Assembly: GCA_009760855.2 (NCBI GenBank)
Contig: WPIO01000029.1
Location: 3,874,001 to 3,938,000, forward strand
Length of the DNA: 64,000 nt
Source: Cristatella mucedo
Taxonomy: Eukaryota > Bryozoa > Phylactolaemata > Cristatellidae
Direction of reading: 5' to 3'
Both the position numbers and the translations under genes were made by a program. Positions 1 through 11,345 of this stretch are shown here, piece by piece (position 1 is the first letter of the stretch; every line of letters starts with the position of its first letter). The notes under the pieces are model-generated. The model searched no databases. It was given only the letters and a program-made list of their open reading frames with translations, and had not been told where the DNA came from.

Positions 1-2444
1 GGGTCAGCACCTACACAGAGCCAAGGACGACGTCTAATGTACTCTGGCTGTGCCTTAGTATTCAAACAACATGACCTGCAACTACAGTGCCAGTCTGATA
101 GGACAGCTGCAGCAGGCTATACCCCTGGAGCTGGAATGTCTATTGTCGGGGTCCTCCCCGAAGAGACCTCTGCTAGTGGTGCTGCACAGCAATGGGTCCA
201 TTAACTGAAAAGCCTGACAGACAATGTTTGGCGTGAGTGTGCTGCTATACCCTGGATATTCAGCTGCCTGGGGCTCTGGGGCTCGGGCAAACAAGATTCG
301 GCCACCCATGTGCCTCGGTGATTGGCGCAAGCGCGCACATCCAAAGCCGAGAATAGGGTTCTGTGGGGCCAAAGTTTTAGTGATTCAACAACAATCATTC
401 TTCGGCAATTGCATGAATTCCAAAGTGCCATTGACTTTCAAGCCAGGTTGGCAGTCGGTTGATTGGTCATCTGTCTCCATCCAAAGTAGCAAGCTTTCAT
501 GTAATGAACGAATGCCCATACATTGCTTCTCATGCCAAGAAAAATGTGGAAGACCGGCGCAGATGCTAGCAGAAGAGCAGTAACTTAAGTAACATCATCA
601 GAAGTTAAAAAGGCAAGATGGCTTCGTAAATCAGACGACTCACGGTAAAATTCCACAAAGTTGGGGAACGCCCACACAAATTTCATCTCTGTTTTATGAT
701 CAGCTGAACAGTGTTGTATAACTGCTAACTTAGGCCTCTTTGATGACATTATTCTACCAGCAAGACTACTATTGACAGTGTTACTACTAATGATTCTACT
801 ACCGAAAGCAGCCCTAAAAAGACTATTAGTCATCTGTGGGTAGGTACATCATTGACATTTTTGTGGTGAAGAGCTTCTGCACTCGGCTGGTGGTCATGCC
901 ATCGCATTAATGGAAAACTGAGTTTTACTCATGTGGACTAATGGGCCACGTCATTGGGACTAAGCAGAGGAGTAGCTAGTAGCTGAGTAGTTAGTAGCTG
1001 AGGGCATCTTAATTTGAATGGGTTTAATTGCAAGTATTGCATAAGATCACTGTAGCTCTTCCGGCAGGGCTTCGAACAGATTCTTAGAAGTCTTTGCATG
1101 TTTAGAATTAAACATAATTCCGAAGATGGTCATTTGAATTTGATAAATTCTGCTGAGCGTTGCTGCAGGACATGTGGTAGCTCCAGTTGGAACAATGGAT
1201 GAACTTAATATTCTCACTCCAGCCTACAAGGACACAGTATCTCAGCTCATGAAACTTAACTTAGTTGTTTCTGAGCTTTCAGATTTATTGTGCCTTCAGG
1301 TCAGCTCGCGAAAATAAATTAGCTATGCTCTTTTCGTTTAAAGATTTTTTATGCCTGATGCATTGCTATTGCAGCTATGAAATCTCCTCCAGCATATGTC
1401 CCACACCCATGATGTTTCGAATTCTGACTGGCACAATGATTCTGCCGCAGCCTACAGTCATACATGACTTGCAATAATGCAATCACAATTTACTGCAGTG
1501 GATAATGCAGCCACTGCACAGCTTTTAACTAGAGGCAGAGTAGTGTTTTGCCACCATCACTGCAATACAAATTATTACCTATTGTATATCCCACCATTCA
1601 TGGGGCAGGGCATTCCATTTCGGCATGCTGCTTGCAAAATACAGAGCTGCCATGTGTACCAAATGATCCAGCACACTGCACCAGTTTTGCTACTGTGTAT
1701 GCGCAGCCGTAGTACATATAATTGTCGCCAGGACTGTTGGTCATTGTTGCTTTTGCCCTGCAGTGCCTGGATGGTTGAAAGTACTGCTATAATTCTTTTA
1801 TAATAATAATAATAATAATTCATTTATTTAGTGCCCTAAGAGAACTGAATCTCTATTCAGGCGCTTCACATATGCCTTGAGGCTCGAGCCCACGACCTCA
1901 GTCAGACCTAGTCAGGGCGAGTACCTTAACCGATAGACCAAACCAGCTTTTGTACCGATCACAGATGAAACCCTGCTACTATTGATGCTGCTGCCCACTG
2001 CTACTCACTGGTGGTTCTAGAACTTGATTTCCGGCTGTCCTGCACTTCTACTCCTAAACTACTTACTTCCTAAACTGCTCTCCTAGGTTTACTATGCTGT
2101 ACACTTTTTTGCAGCATGAGAGGAGTTCAGTTGGCTTTTGTTTAGTGATCGAAAGCTGCCTAGACTTGTAATGTGCCTGGAAAAACTCACAGTAATAGTC
2201 ATCTTGATATGGTGGGGGTAATATTTAGAGAGTCACACTAAGTGCATAAATGTTATCCATTGACATTATGATTGAACAGCAACAGCTTTACCTTGCCACT
2301 ATGGAGCAAGCAGCTTGCCACAAGGTCCTCAATTACTTTACTAGACACCGTCACAATGGTACGAGCATATTTTAGCAGTGATGTGAAAAGCAATCTTCGT
2401 GCTTGCGTGCATACTATCAAACATACTGTGTCGGTCGTTCTTAC
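1..2444. other. GALNS intron 9 or downstream sequence, no exon recognised
   Basis: After exon 9 (minus strand), neither strand shows the expected next GALNS block (the MDLFTT-type segment) or the cysteine-rich C-terminus. The only repeat identified is a SINE at 1799-1949. Short open frames here have no recognisable similarity or splice support. The remaining GALNS exons are probably left of position 1. Confidence 0.5.
1799..1949 (-). mobile_element. SINE family A, near full length, in or beyond GALNS intron 9
   Basis: On the minus strand a tRNA-like head (ctggtttggtctatcggtta, then a B-box-like gggctcgagcc) is followed by a body, aagcgcctgaatagagattc. It ends in an (ATT)n tail. The organisation matches the copies at 5394-5551 and 46574-46728. 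Confidence 0.75.
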
Positions 2445-2548
2445 CTTTCCTGCCGAGATGACTCCGGGCCACCAGGCAATGGCTGGCTCCCTCATGCCTC
2501 CCTCAAAAGTTGTCTCCTTTCCACACAACAGTCGGCCATTGCTGCCAC
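2445..2548 (-). CDS. GALNS: GALNS exon 9 (residues 295-329)
   Basis: 104 nt after CACTTGTAG. It encodes [20 protein letters not shown] and [15 protein letters not shown], ending phase 0 at donor GTAAGA. Lys305 of CGKE is the sulfate-binding Lys of the family. This is the last GALNS exon recognised in the window. Confidence 0.94.
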
Positions 2549-4398
2549 CTACAAGTGTGACGAAGGTGACTGCTATCCTTGCATAATCTGCCAGTCAAAA
2601 AATGCCGACTATGCAGCACGTTTTGTGACGTGTGCTTGGCAGCAGCTAGCCTGTCTGCTCATAGCCGAGTGATGTCTGATGCTTGGACTGCTAGAGCCTT
2701 GTTCGTGCACTCGGCCTCGTGAACTCACAAGCGGCTTCGAACGAATGCATTTGAGGGCTCGGAGGGGGGCTCTAGCCCCCAGTAATCACAAGCATTGGCA
2801 CATGAAGACTCGCCCCATTCGGCACGCACGTGCTGGTGCTGACAGCAAACCAGAAGTTGCCGAGAAGCAATACGACGGCCTTTAAGGTGCATCCCTGGCC
2901 TTTGGCAGGCAGGCGGGCAAGTGAGTCACTCTGATAGCAGCCGGAGGCCTGCCTTTTCATCTAGAAAGCTTCAGACCTTTTGAGCTCGAGCATGGTTGCA
3001 GGCTTCCATTGGCCACACTCTATTTCGCCTACCGTTTAACTTAGCATAGGTGGCTGCGCCATTGTCCGACGTGAAGAAGACAAAGGTGTCCTTGTCGATG
3101 CCCAGAGCTACCAGCTTGTCCAGTATCTGCCCGACTCCATAGTCGAGTTCCCGCAGTGCGTCGCCGTACCTGGAACACGGCGCACGTGCCCGTGAGTCAG
3201 TACTCCCAACTGACTGCACGCAGGACGATATTTGGACTTGGAGAACCAAGAGCAAGCCTGATAATGTGACAGGTGCTCGAGACTGCGTGCCAAGCTGCTG
3301 CTCACGGGCAGGCCTGAACCCTCCTCCCCCCGAAATGCATCCTCAACCGGAAGCTTTGCCTTGAGCCTCCTCCTCGTCCTCCTTCCGATAGCCATCGCAG
3401 AGGGCATCAGCTCCAGCTGCCACGACCAACTCGCTCGGGTCCCGACCGGTACTTACAGCCCACGCCTGCTGGTGCCCAGAAACTTTCTGCTCGCATAGAG
3501 TGGTTCGTGAGTGGCATCCGCAGCCCAGTATAGGAAAAATGGCTGATGCGAAGCTGCCTGCTCATCTATAAAATCCAGGGCATCCTGAAAATTTCAAGCG
3601 TTGAATGTCTCGAATACCGAGCAGGGTGAGCACTCTGCCTGCCAGAGAGCAAGCGCTGCCCTGCAGGCATACCTGAATGTACCACAAGGTGATGTTAGAC
3701 TCGCCCGTTTCGTTGTTAATAGCATAGTCTTCGAAATATCTGCAACGAGATCAGGAAAGAACCTGGCAGCCTTGTATGAAAACAGTTGCACACTCTGACT
3801 TACTGATGCTACTTTAGCTACAGCAGCACATGCAGTGCAGCTGCAGCTCGCGGATAATGTGCCGGCAAGCTATGAAAAGTCACGTCTGCATCTTGCTGTA
3901 AGCTGTGCTTGAAGTCGTCTCTTCTCTCAACACTAAGCCGGCAGAAGTGAGAGGCCATTCGTGTTGGTGCAGCCTTGCTAAAGGTGTAAGGAAGCCTGCC
4001 TGGAGGTGCTGGTCGTTGTTTCCTGCAGGTGTCACCAATACCCGTGTGTGCATTGGTGACAGCTGACCCTCCCCCACCCACTCATCACCCACCGAGCTGG
4101 GCTCGGACACTGCTACTCGGAGCACTACTGCCGCGGTTCACAGTCCTCGCCCTTGTGCATCGTTTGCCACGACAGAAAGTGCAATACTTGCCGTTGTGGC
4201 AAACGATTTAAAATATGACCGTTCCTACTTGTTAAGTCCCAATTCCCTAAAGCTTTCCACCACAGACTGACATAATAATATCACCTGACTTGACACCATT
4301 AAAAGAAGCTTAAAAACTCTTACGAATCTTCACGACATTTGCTCTATCCATGTGCATTGTCTTGCATGTACTCATGTGTACTGCAATTATTTGTGCCA

Positions 4399-4436
<38 letters not shown>

Positions 4437-7400
4437 CATTTGTAAAGCACCCTGAGATAACTTAATCTCTATTCAGGCACTTCACATATGCCACGTGGCT
4501 CAGGCCCACGACCTCGGCCAGACCTTGGTTGGGCAAGCACCTTAACCCCTGGGCTAAGCCAGCTCGATAGTTCTCATCAATTGATATGCTTACTTTTCAG
4601 TTACTGTAAAGTGCTTAAACAGAGATTTGGCTCCTCTAAGGCTCCATACAAATGTATCAGAATCATTATTGTTGTCATTTTATTTTACCCTTTGATCCTC
4701 ATTCAACTGCAACAAAATTCTCTCAACTCTCACTTCAGATCTGGATCGGCAAATTTTCCAAGTTGCTCATTTTATTTGGTGAAACTCATGTATCCATGAA
4801 ACGAATTTGTTGGCCATAGCTGAGGTAGCCCACTGGTTCGCTCGCTCAGCAGCAGCATCAGGTATCTTATCAGCTTTGCATGCTCTGAATAAGAAAAGCA
4901 GCAGATGACCATTGTCTGGTCATCTATGGCTACCTTACTCACTCTTTCTCGACATCATTCCTTGCGGGACAAGCTGCTATGAGGCTATCATAATGCCGCC
5001 GGGGTACATTTCGGTGCCTTCATCGGCTTATGCTGTTTGCCTTGGCGGGCAACATAAACGTGACTTAGGCTCAGTTCTATTGTTATCCGGCTTACAATTA
5101 AACATTGGACCGATGATGACATAAGAATTGGGATGCAGTAATGCATTACACTGAATACGTGCCACTTGGCACCGAAAACGCTTCAGCAACAGTTTGCATG
5201 TCTGAGATAAAATGCTAAGGAGGCTGTTGCCTTTTCAGACACATCTCTGGAGAGGATGACTTTTTTTTTTACTAGAGTTCATACTAGAGTTCATACTTTT
5301 AATTGAAGTTATCATAGTGTGTCCAGCGTTGCAAGAGCATTTAATTTAATGGTGTGCTCCTTTTCATGACCGTGTGTTGTTTAAATGTTGTATGCCGAGC
5401 TGGTTTGGTCCAGCAGTTAAGGTGCTCGCCCGACCAAGGTCTGGCCGAGGTCGGGGGCTCGAGCCCCGTGGCACATGTGAAGCGCCTGAATAGAGATTAG
5501 GTTCTCTTAGGGTGCTATACAAATGAATTATATTGTATATATATTATATTCAGATGACTACTTCCACAGCTAGTCATCATGCTTGATTTCTGTCGATGAT
5601 TAGTAACTACTTAACGAACTGGCCGGTTCAAGATCTTATTAGCTCCCTAGTTCTCTCTAGGCTTGGCTACTGCAACTCAGAATTGGCAAAGCTGCCAAAA
5701 AGCTATTAGGCCTCAACATTTGTTGACGAATATGGCACTAGGTCGGTCTTTAAAACCATAAAACACATTAATTTATTCCTTTACAGAGCAACTTTCATCC
5801 TTTGAACTGTAAGGCATGCAACGGCTGAGCTCCATGCCTAGCTGACGTATTGAACTACTTAGTGGGCCGTGATATCCCACTCAGTAAGGTGGCTGTTCTT
5901 CTTCACGACTGAGGTCCCGAAGTCGTGGGTTCGAATCCTGAGGTGCGCAATCCTTTGTTGCCACTGAAAGCTGTGTTGATAGCCTTTGTTAATGCTCTTC
6001 TGCTGCTACATAGAGAGGCTGTTAAATCAGTTAGTATTATTTTTTAGTTTCAGCCGCATCGAGTCCTCGGGTCCTCAGTGGACACAATATTAGCTGTTAC
6101 TTTGTTTCACTTAACTTCTTTTGGCAACAGAATCGTTTCCTCTGCAGGTACCAGACTTAAAAATGCACTCCCCCTATTCCTGTGCAATAATATTTTCTCT
6201 TCTGCTGCCAACTTTGGCACAGCATTCGCAACCGTCTTTCACTGTTACTTAAATCCTACGTACTTCATCGACTGAGTATATCGAGTATGATCAACCTGAC
6301 TTAGCTAAGCTTCTCGCTGTCCCGTTGCTTCTCGAGACGATGATTTTTCGCAACCATTTGCGCAACAAAAACCACTTAAGTTTTGAGTATGCTATAGAAA
6401 ATCCTCTTGCCTGGCAACCGCATAGTCTTTGCTGCTTTTCGAGTGACAGAGATGGATTCAGGATGCCCGTTAGGTCAGATCTCATTCCTCTATCCTAATT
6501 TTGGGACTTTGCACTTCGTTAGCCTCTGGGCAGGATGGTGGCATGGCATCGTCTGACAGGTGGATATTTATAGGAGAGAGAAGCTTTCCTCTCTGCTATA
6601 TTGAATCTAAGTGCTCTGGTAATAGTGAGCAGCTGGTCACAAATGCTCAGGCTGCCGAGAGCAGTGTAGCATGACTCAATGATCACAACAAAAGAAAATG
6701 GTCGTACATGCTGCATAAACGTAGATATGCACATTTAGACCAACTTCCTAAGATTTGGTAGCTAATCAATTAGGAAGGGATGTATTCACAACACTTTGAC
6801 AAAATGTAGTACCAGTATGCACTGCTGGACAGAGTGCTTACCTGCCGACCATTTTCTCATCACGATACACTGGTATGTTTGGTATACTCTTGTCATCGTA
6901 TGGCCCGAAGTGGCAGTTGGGTGAGCCAAACCATTGATCAAAGCCATGCTTCAGCGGCAAAAACTGTGGCTGATGACCCAGGTGCCTACACAGATAATCA
7001 GCAGCAGCAGTGTTTCTTCAATGTAAGATCGTGCTACCCTCTTGCAGCAAGAGCAACAAAGGCAGTCGTAGAGCCCCGGGAAGTAGCATGGCAGCTGCTG
7101 ACACTCCAGTGAACTCTTCGCAGCCAACATCAAAGGCCGGATGCAGACAGATATAACTGCAGTAAGTAAGAATGTTCTATATGAACCACAAGAGAAACTA
7201 TGTAGCTAATATTTACATCAAAAGATAATAATATAATAACAATAATATTGCACTTGATAAAGCGCCCTCAGAGAACTTAATCTCTTTCTAGGCGCTTTAC
7301 ATTTATGCAAAGTGATACGCAATAGAATAGTAAGTAAAATCATGCTTGAAAAACAAACAAAATGAATAACATGGTTAGGGGTTACATGCACTGGGTCAGC

Positions 7401-10032
7401 ATGCAAATGTGGTTAGTGGCAGCATGAACAGTGTCAGCACGCATAAGCACATCGAGGACGAATCACAAGGACCCACTAAATGCTGTCCTAAATAGGTATG
7501 TTTTTAAGTTTCTTTTAAATGTGGTCAGGTCAGGGGATGTTCTGATGCAGGTCGGGAGGGAGTTCCAGGCTGTGGGAGCATACGAGCTAAATGCACGGTC
7601 TCCAAAGGATTTAAGGTTTGTACGAGGTATTTCTAGACTGTTGGATTCCAAAAAGCGAGTGGTACGATGCTTTGCCTGATGGGGTAGTATATCTGAAAGA
7701 TAGGCTGGAGCCATAGAATGAAGAGACCTACAAGTGAGCGACAAAACCTTGAAGTCAATCCGTTGCTTGACTGGTAACCAGTGCAGGTCGGCGAGAAGTG
7801 GAGTAATGTGGCAACTGCGCCGCTCACGACAGACAAGCCTAGCTGCAGAGGTTTTGCACCAGCTGCAATCGCCTGATCGCACATGCTGGTAGGCCAGTAA
7901 GCAGTGAGTTGCAGAAGTCGAGACGAGATGTCACGAATGCATGGACCAACTTGGACGTGGTATCCTTATCTAAACAAGCCCTAATTTTAGCAATTTTATC
8001 AAAGATCAGATCAAGATCAAGGAAAGCCGCAACCACCAACAATCAATTTGTAACCATTCGCATCAGCTACAGTCTTTATTGATAATTCTTAGCTCTGTTA
8101 ATCGTATTTTTGTAGGAATTACCGCTACTTCGAACGGCACACATACCAGTCTCGATGACCAAGGTTGATTACTAGAGATCCAGTAAATACAAGTCTACTT
8201 CATAACTGCATGTCTGGGATTATATGCTTCATTAGCAGATATCATTAGATGCTGCCCGATAACATAGAAAGAAGGGCAGGGAAGCTTAAGCCAATCTTGG
8301 ACAGGCCCTCTGGCAGTTGGCATGCCGATCTACAAAACCCTCCAATCTTCCTAGATTGGCTGCCTTGGATAAGGTAAGGTTCTAGATCCCCCTGAAAAAC
8401 CCTGGATACAGTAGTGGTGCTGCCTCATTCACATACTGCTCACGTGCATACACATCTAAAAGGCCTAGTCAGGAATTTTCGTGCGAGGGGCCGAACCATG
8501 AAGTTTTCAAAATTGCCACTTAAATTTAATATAGTGGCCCCCAAAAGGCACTAGTTGGCTCCCATGTTTCTTCAAGAAATTTCGAGCAAACAGCTTGGTT
8601 CAGAGGTCAAATAGAGATACTTTTAGGAAGAGCAACCAATTTTCTACTAAACGCACCATTGATCTTATGGGGTGCCGTCAGTGAGTATTTTGTCAGACTG
8701 TATCAAAATAGAAACTTATCAGATACCAGATAAAGATATTTTTGCACGACAGCCAATCCTCTTAAGTTATCATCACCGAGCCCTTGGGGTTTCGGATGGC
8801 AGAAGCACAGCATTGTGATTAAGTTACTCCAGGCACGACTGTCGTCCCGGCTGCAGTGTACAGCCATAAGAAATGCACCTACCATTTACCAATTATCTTG
8901 CTGTAGTAGCCTTGCCTCCTCAAAAGCTCTGGAAGAAGCAGCTCCATATCAGGAATTCCTCCCAGCATCTCCTGAGGTGTGTAGGCTGAAAGACATTGTG
9001 ACTTACAGTTAAGTCATTGTGACTGCTAGCAAGTCACACATAATAGGATAACATCACCCTAGATGACACGAATAAGAAGCTGAAGCAAAGCGTAAAATCC
9101 GCATGGCACCTCTAGCAAGCAGCAATATACAAGCAGTATACAACCTAGCAATAGATAAGTCATTGGCTGAAAAGCAAAACGCCGAGTCTGTGCCCGGACG
9201 GTTTCAAGCAACTGATGATGTGCTGGCCGGTTACTATGGAAATTTGATTCTTACCGTTCCTTGCATGATCGTTTGACGTATAAAATCCAGTTCTGATCGG
9301 CAGTCTGCCAGTGAGCAGAGCAGATCGTGCTACAGCAAAAAAGGGCATTTTCTTTCCTGCCGAGCTTTCTATCCCATAACGGGATGCAGCCGAGTATCAG
9401 TGCCATGTGAGTATGTATTCTAAGTCTTCTAGAAGAACGATAGAGGCTCTATACACATATCTATGCACACACAAGCTCATATTCACGAACTTACATCTGA
9501 CAAAAACTCCAAATATGAAGAAGCAACGGACACCACAGATAGCTTTTAAAAAACTCAGCAGCACTAGGAAAAATAATTGAGTTCATGGTGGCCATAAGCA
9601 GTGATAAAAGTCTAGAAATTCGCGGCGACAGATCACAGCTATGGAAGCAGGTTACATCAAAGTATGTGCTCTGCTTGGCCAGTGATGCCAAGCGCTTCTT
9701 ACACGGTGAGCACAATGGGTTGGCCGTATAGAAGTCTGTTAGCAGCATTCCTTCATGCGCCATCCGATCGAGTGCCGGGGTTTCCCTATTGGGCTCCCCG
9801 AAAGGCCCTATATCACCATAGCCAACCTGCGAAGTAATAAGACAAAATCGGTCTACATGTTGCTTCTGATCTTGGGTCTCACTTCGCATGTTCCAGCTTT
9901 TGGCACTGCCGTTTGTCCAAAACTCACGTCGTCCATTAACATTATAATAAAGTTCAACGACTTTCCCGGTGGTATGGTGGCAAGGCAGGTAAACAGAATA
10001 AAATACGAGGAAAAAGCCAGTCGCAAACCCAT
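2445..10032 (-). CDS. GALNS: N-acetylgalactosamine-6-sulfatase (GALNS), N-terminal nine coding exons, 3' part outside window
   Basis: Lysosomal sulfatase that removes 6-sulfate from N-acetylgalactosamine-6-sulfate and galactose-6-sulfate in chondroitin sulfate and keratan sulfate. Coding exons (minus strand, 5' to 3'): 9928-10032, 9703-9826, 9255-9329, 8883-8985, 6842-6985, 3673-3739, 3457-3584, 3033-3169, 2445-2548. They total 987 nt (329 codons), all joined in frame by GT..AG introns. Visible: a hydrophobic signal peptide (residues about 3-19); metal ligands D34-D35; the sulfatase signature CSPSR (74-78), whose Cys is converted to formylglycine in this family; GKWHLGH (134-140); DATHEP (229-234); SDNG (283-286); and K305 in CGKE. 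The possible N-glycosylation site N199-I-T sits where human has N204. Exon lengths 124, 75, 103, 144, 67 and 104 nt equal the human exons as I recall them. The closest family is GALNS rather than arylsulfatase A, because [14 protein letters not shown] and [17 protein letters not shown] are GALNS-like. The C-terminal exons are missing from the window. Confidence is high. Confidence 0.93.
3033..3169 (-). CDS. GALNS: GALNS exon 8 (residues 249-295)
   Basis: 137 nt. It encodes [20 protein letters not shown] and then the metal-binding strand [12 protein letters not shown]. It ends in the loop codons KLNG. The acceptor is GTTCCAG and the donor GTAGGC. Confidence 0.95.
3457..3584 (-). CDS. GALNS: GALNS exon 7 (residues 207-249)
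   Basis: 128 nt after ATTTTCAG. It encodes [20 protein letters not shown] and then [19 protein letters not shown]. His232 of ATHEP corresponds to the active-site His of ATHAP in human GALNS. It is one codon longer than my recollection of the human exon. The donor is GTAAGT. Confidence 0.93.
3673..3739 (-). CDS. GALNS: GALNS exon 6 (residues 184-206)
   Basis: 67 nt after CTCGTTGCAG. It encodes [20 protein letters not shown] then IQ, which matches human [20 protein letters not shown]. N199-I-T is a conserved candidate glycosylation site. The donor is GTATGC. Confidence 0.92.
4400..4566 (-). mobile_element. SINE family A with (TA)n tail, GALNS intron 5
   Basis: Minus-strand copy with tRNA-like head near 4566, B-box region near 4505, and the shared tail (agtgcctgaatagagatta) at 4450-4480. 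The tail runs into a pure (TA)n microsatellite at 4400-4432. Confidence 0.72.
5394..5551 (+). mobile_element. SINE family A, best preserved copy, GALNS intron 5
   Basis: It starts gccgagctggtttggtccag, with an A-box-like segment (tggtccagcagttaagg) and a B-box-like segment (gggctcgagcc). The body is aagcgcctgaatagagatta, followed by an AT-rich tail. The 75-80 nt head resembles a tRNA; the body resembles the 3' end of the LINE family in this window. Confidence 0.78.
5600..6275 (+). mobile_element. Old CR1/L2-like LINE 3' fragment, split by a SINE B
   Basis: Weak traces of the reverse transcriptase C-terminal region: [14 protein letters not shown] near 5650-5700 matches the family [14 protein letters not shown]. 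Shorter traces lie on either side of 5864-6030, where a SINE B interrupts the element. It is heavily decayed with several stops, so assignment is tentative. Confidence 0.45.
5864..6030 (+). mobile_element. SINE family B (tRNA-derived), nested in an old LINE
   Basis: It starts ggccgtgatatcccactcag and has a B-box-like gtgggttcgaatcc. The body has gatcc-like, 'tttgttgccactg' and 'gctcttctgc' blocks shared with copies at 14032, 49421 and 54810. Unlike SINE A it lacks the LINE-like tail. Confidence 0.7.
6842..6985 (-). CDS. GALNS: GALNS exon 5 (residues 136-184)
   Basis: 144 nt. It begins with [20 protein letters not shown] and continues [20 protein letters not shown]. It contains the active-site His of HLGH (137). 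The donor is GTAAGC. Confidence 0.95.
7224..7997 (-). mobile_element. CR1/L2-like LINE, 5'-truncated young copy, GALNS intron 4
   Basis: Its minus strand encodes the end of the LINE ORF2 protein. Recognisable blocks are [34 protein letters not shown] and [20 protein letters not shown]. These are followed by a short 3' UTR and the terminal motif aagcgcctagaaagagatta with an AT-rich (TTA)n-type tail at 7224-7250. One frameshift is seen near 7850. The 3' 360 bp look identical to the copy at 42067-42425. It is truncated at the 5' end near 7997, where similarity to the copy at 55159-56110 stops. Confidence 0.85.
8883..8985 (-). CDS. GALNS: GALNS exon 4 (residues 102-136)
   Basis: 103 nt after TGTCTTTCAG. 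It encodes [20 protein letters not shown] and a segment ending SKIIGKW. The last codon is split (TG/G) before HLGH in the next exon. The donor is GTAGGT. Confidence 0.95.
9255..9329 (-). CDS. GALNS: GALNS exon 3 (residues 77-102)
   Basis: 75 nt. It completes the signature as [19 protein letters not shown] and continues NDHARN. The acceptor is TGCTGTAG and the donor GTAAGA. The Arg of CSPSR is the first full codon. Confidence 0.95.
9703..9826 (-). CDS. GALNS: GALNS exon 2 (residues 36-77): formylglycine Cys
   Basis: 124 nt starting after TTCGCAG. It encodes [17 protein letters not shown] and ends within the CSPS codons of the CxPSR signature, with donor GTAAGA. The catalytic Cys is codon 74. 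Confidence 0.95.
9928..10032 (-). CDS. GALNS: GALNS exon 1 (residues 1-35): start codon and signal peptide
   Basis: The ATG at 10032-10030 has a favourable context (CACCATGGG). It encodes a basic then hydrophobic leader, [14 protein letters not shown], followed by NFIIMLMDD, which matches human NILLLLMDD. It ends phase 0 directly after the two metal-binding Asp codons, as the human first exon does. The donor is GTGAGT at 9927-9922. Confidence 0.88.
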
Positions 10033-10723
10033 GGTGACTGCCGGCTCACGAGACGAGAACCGCCCACCTTGTCACGCCCACTTCCGCTACCAAAGGTAGC
10101 TGAGGCAGACCGTGGGCGTGGCAGCGCTTCAATGCCCCGGACTCATGAGCAGCAGTGTGCTCTCGAAGTACGGAGATTAATCACTCGAAACTGATCGCAG
10201 CCTCTGAAAGCTTTAGCGTGTTGTGCATCGCTGGAATCGAGTCATAATATCCAAAACGAAGTGAGCACGACCCAGGGAATAACTAAGCATCAGTAAGGAT
10301 TGAAAATTAAGCCGCCGTTACCCTTTAAAATATGAGCACGTAAAGTTTCGGAAATAAACAGCAAATAAGGAACTGTTATCCGCTAGAGTCTACTCTACTC
10401 GATAATGTAGACCAAATTGGTACTGGCAACAGTAAAGCTTCTAAAGCATCGTAAAATTTCTCAAATTAATTTCACTAGCCACCTCTATGAGTCAACGAAA
10501 AGCCCCATATCCTATTATTAAAAGCATACAACTTATTAATATTACTTTTGTGTAGGCTTTCTGCGATAAGCCATGCTGCGAGACACCAGTAATATTTAGC
10601 GAAGCATGACCTTAATGTATGTCAAACTAAATACATTGTACCCAATGCGGGCTAAAATAATTTTTGTAAGTTCTTAACAACGAGAATAATTTAATTGAAA
10701 AAATCAATTGAATAGGGAAATTA

Positions 10724-11345
10724 TCTAATGAGAGGTCACTTTGGAACGGGATGAAATCTAGGCATCCTGTTCCAAAGTGACCTCTCATTAGACGGCCACA
10801 TCAGCTCCATAATAAAGTCTGCCTACTTTCAGCTGTACAACATTGCCGAAATTAGGGGTTACTTTGACAGGAATAGCATATCTCAATTGGTCCATGCATT
10901 TGTGACATTCCGGATCGACTTCTGTAATTCACCACTTGCTGGTCTCCCGGCCTGTGCAATCAGGCACTTAAAGCTTGAGCAAAACTCAGCACCCAAGCTT
11001 GTATGTAGTGAGCGTCGAAGTTCCCATGTCACGCCACTTCTCGCCGACCTACACTGGCTCCCAGTCAAGCAATGCATGACTTCAAGGTTCTGTCACTCAC
11101 ATTTAGAACTTTTTATTCTTTGGCTCCAGCCAACCTATAAGATCTACTACCCCAGCAGGCTAAGCATCGTACCACCGCTTTTCGGAATCTAACTGTTTAC
11201 CTATGCCTCGTACAAATCTCAAGTCCTTTGGAGACAGTGCTTTTAGTTCGCATGCTCCCAAAGTCTGGAACTCACTTTCAATTTGCGTCACGACATCCAC
11301 CGACTTGACCTCATTTAAAAAGACACTAAAAAGGCAGAATTGATG
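10724..11345 (+). mobile_element. CR1/L2-like LINE fragment with inverted-repeat 5' end
   Basis: Plus-strand LINE ORF2 C-terminal region: HISSIIKSAYFQLYNIAEI, then ITPLL-type and LHWLPVKQ-type blocks and TSTDLTSFKK near 11300, with several frameshifts. The 5' end folds back: 10724-10747 is the exact reverse complement of 10769-10792. It lacks the usual 3' tail motif. Confidence 0.7.

Noticed and set aside
585-833. Minus-strand frame with some resemblance (HKTEMKFVWAFPNF) to the GALNS segment around HKAHFWTWTNSW
   Set aside because: The resemblance is a handful of residues, the possible donor has the wrong phase for the GALNS exon, and no acceptor or neighbouring exons were found.
5394-5475. 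tRNA-like segments as functional tRNA genes
   Set aside because: A and B boxes are visible but the cloverleaf is degenerate and each is fused to a SINE body; copies are dispersed and diverged.
7431-7679. Plus-strand frame similar to those at 41958-42215 and 55302-55619
   Set aside because: These similar frames are the antisense reading of the same LINE 3' end, not a gene family.
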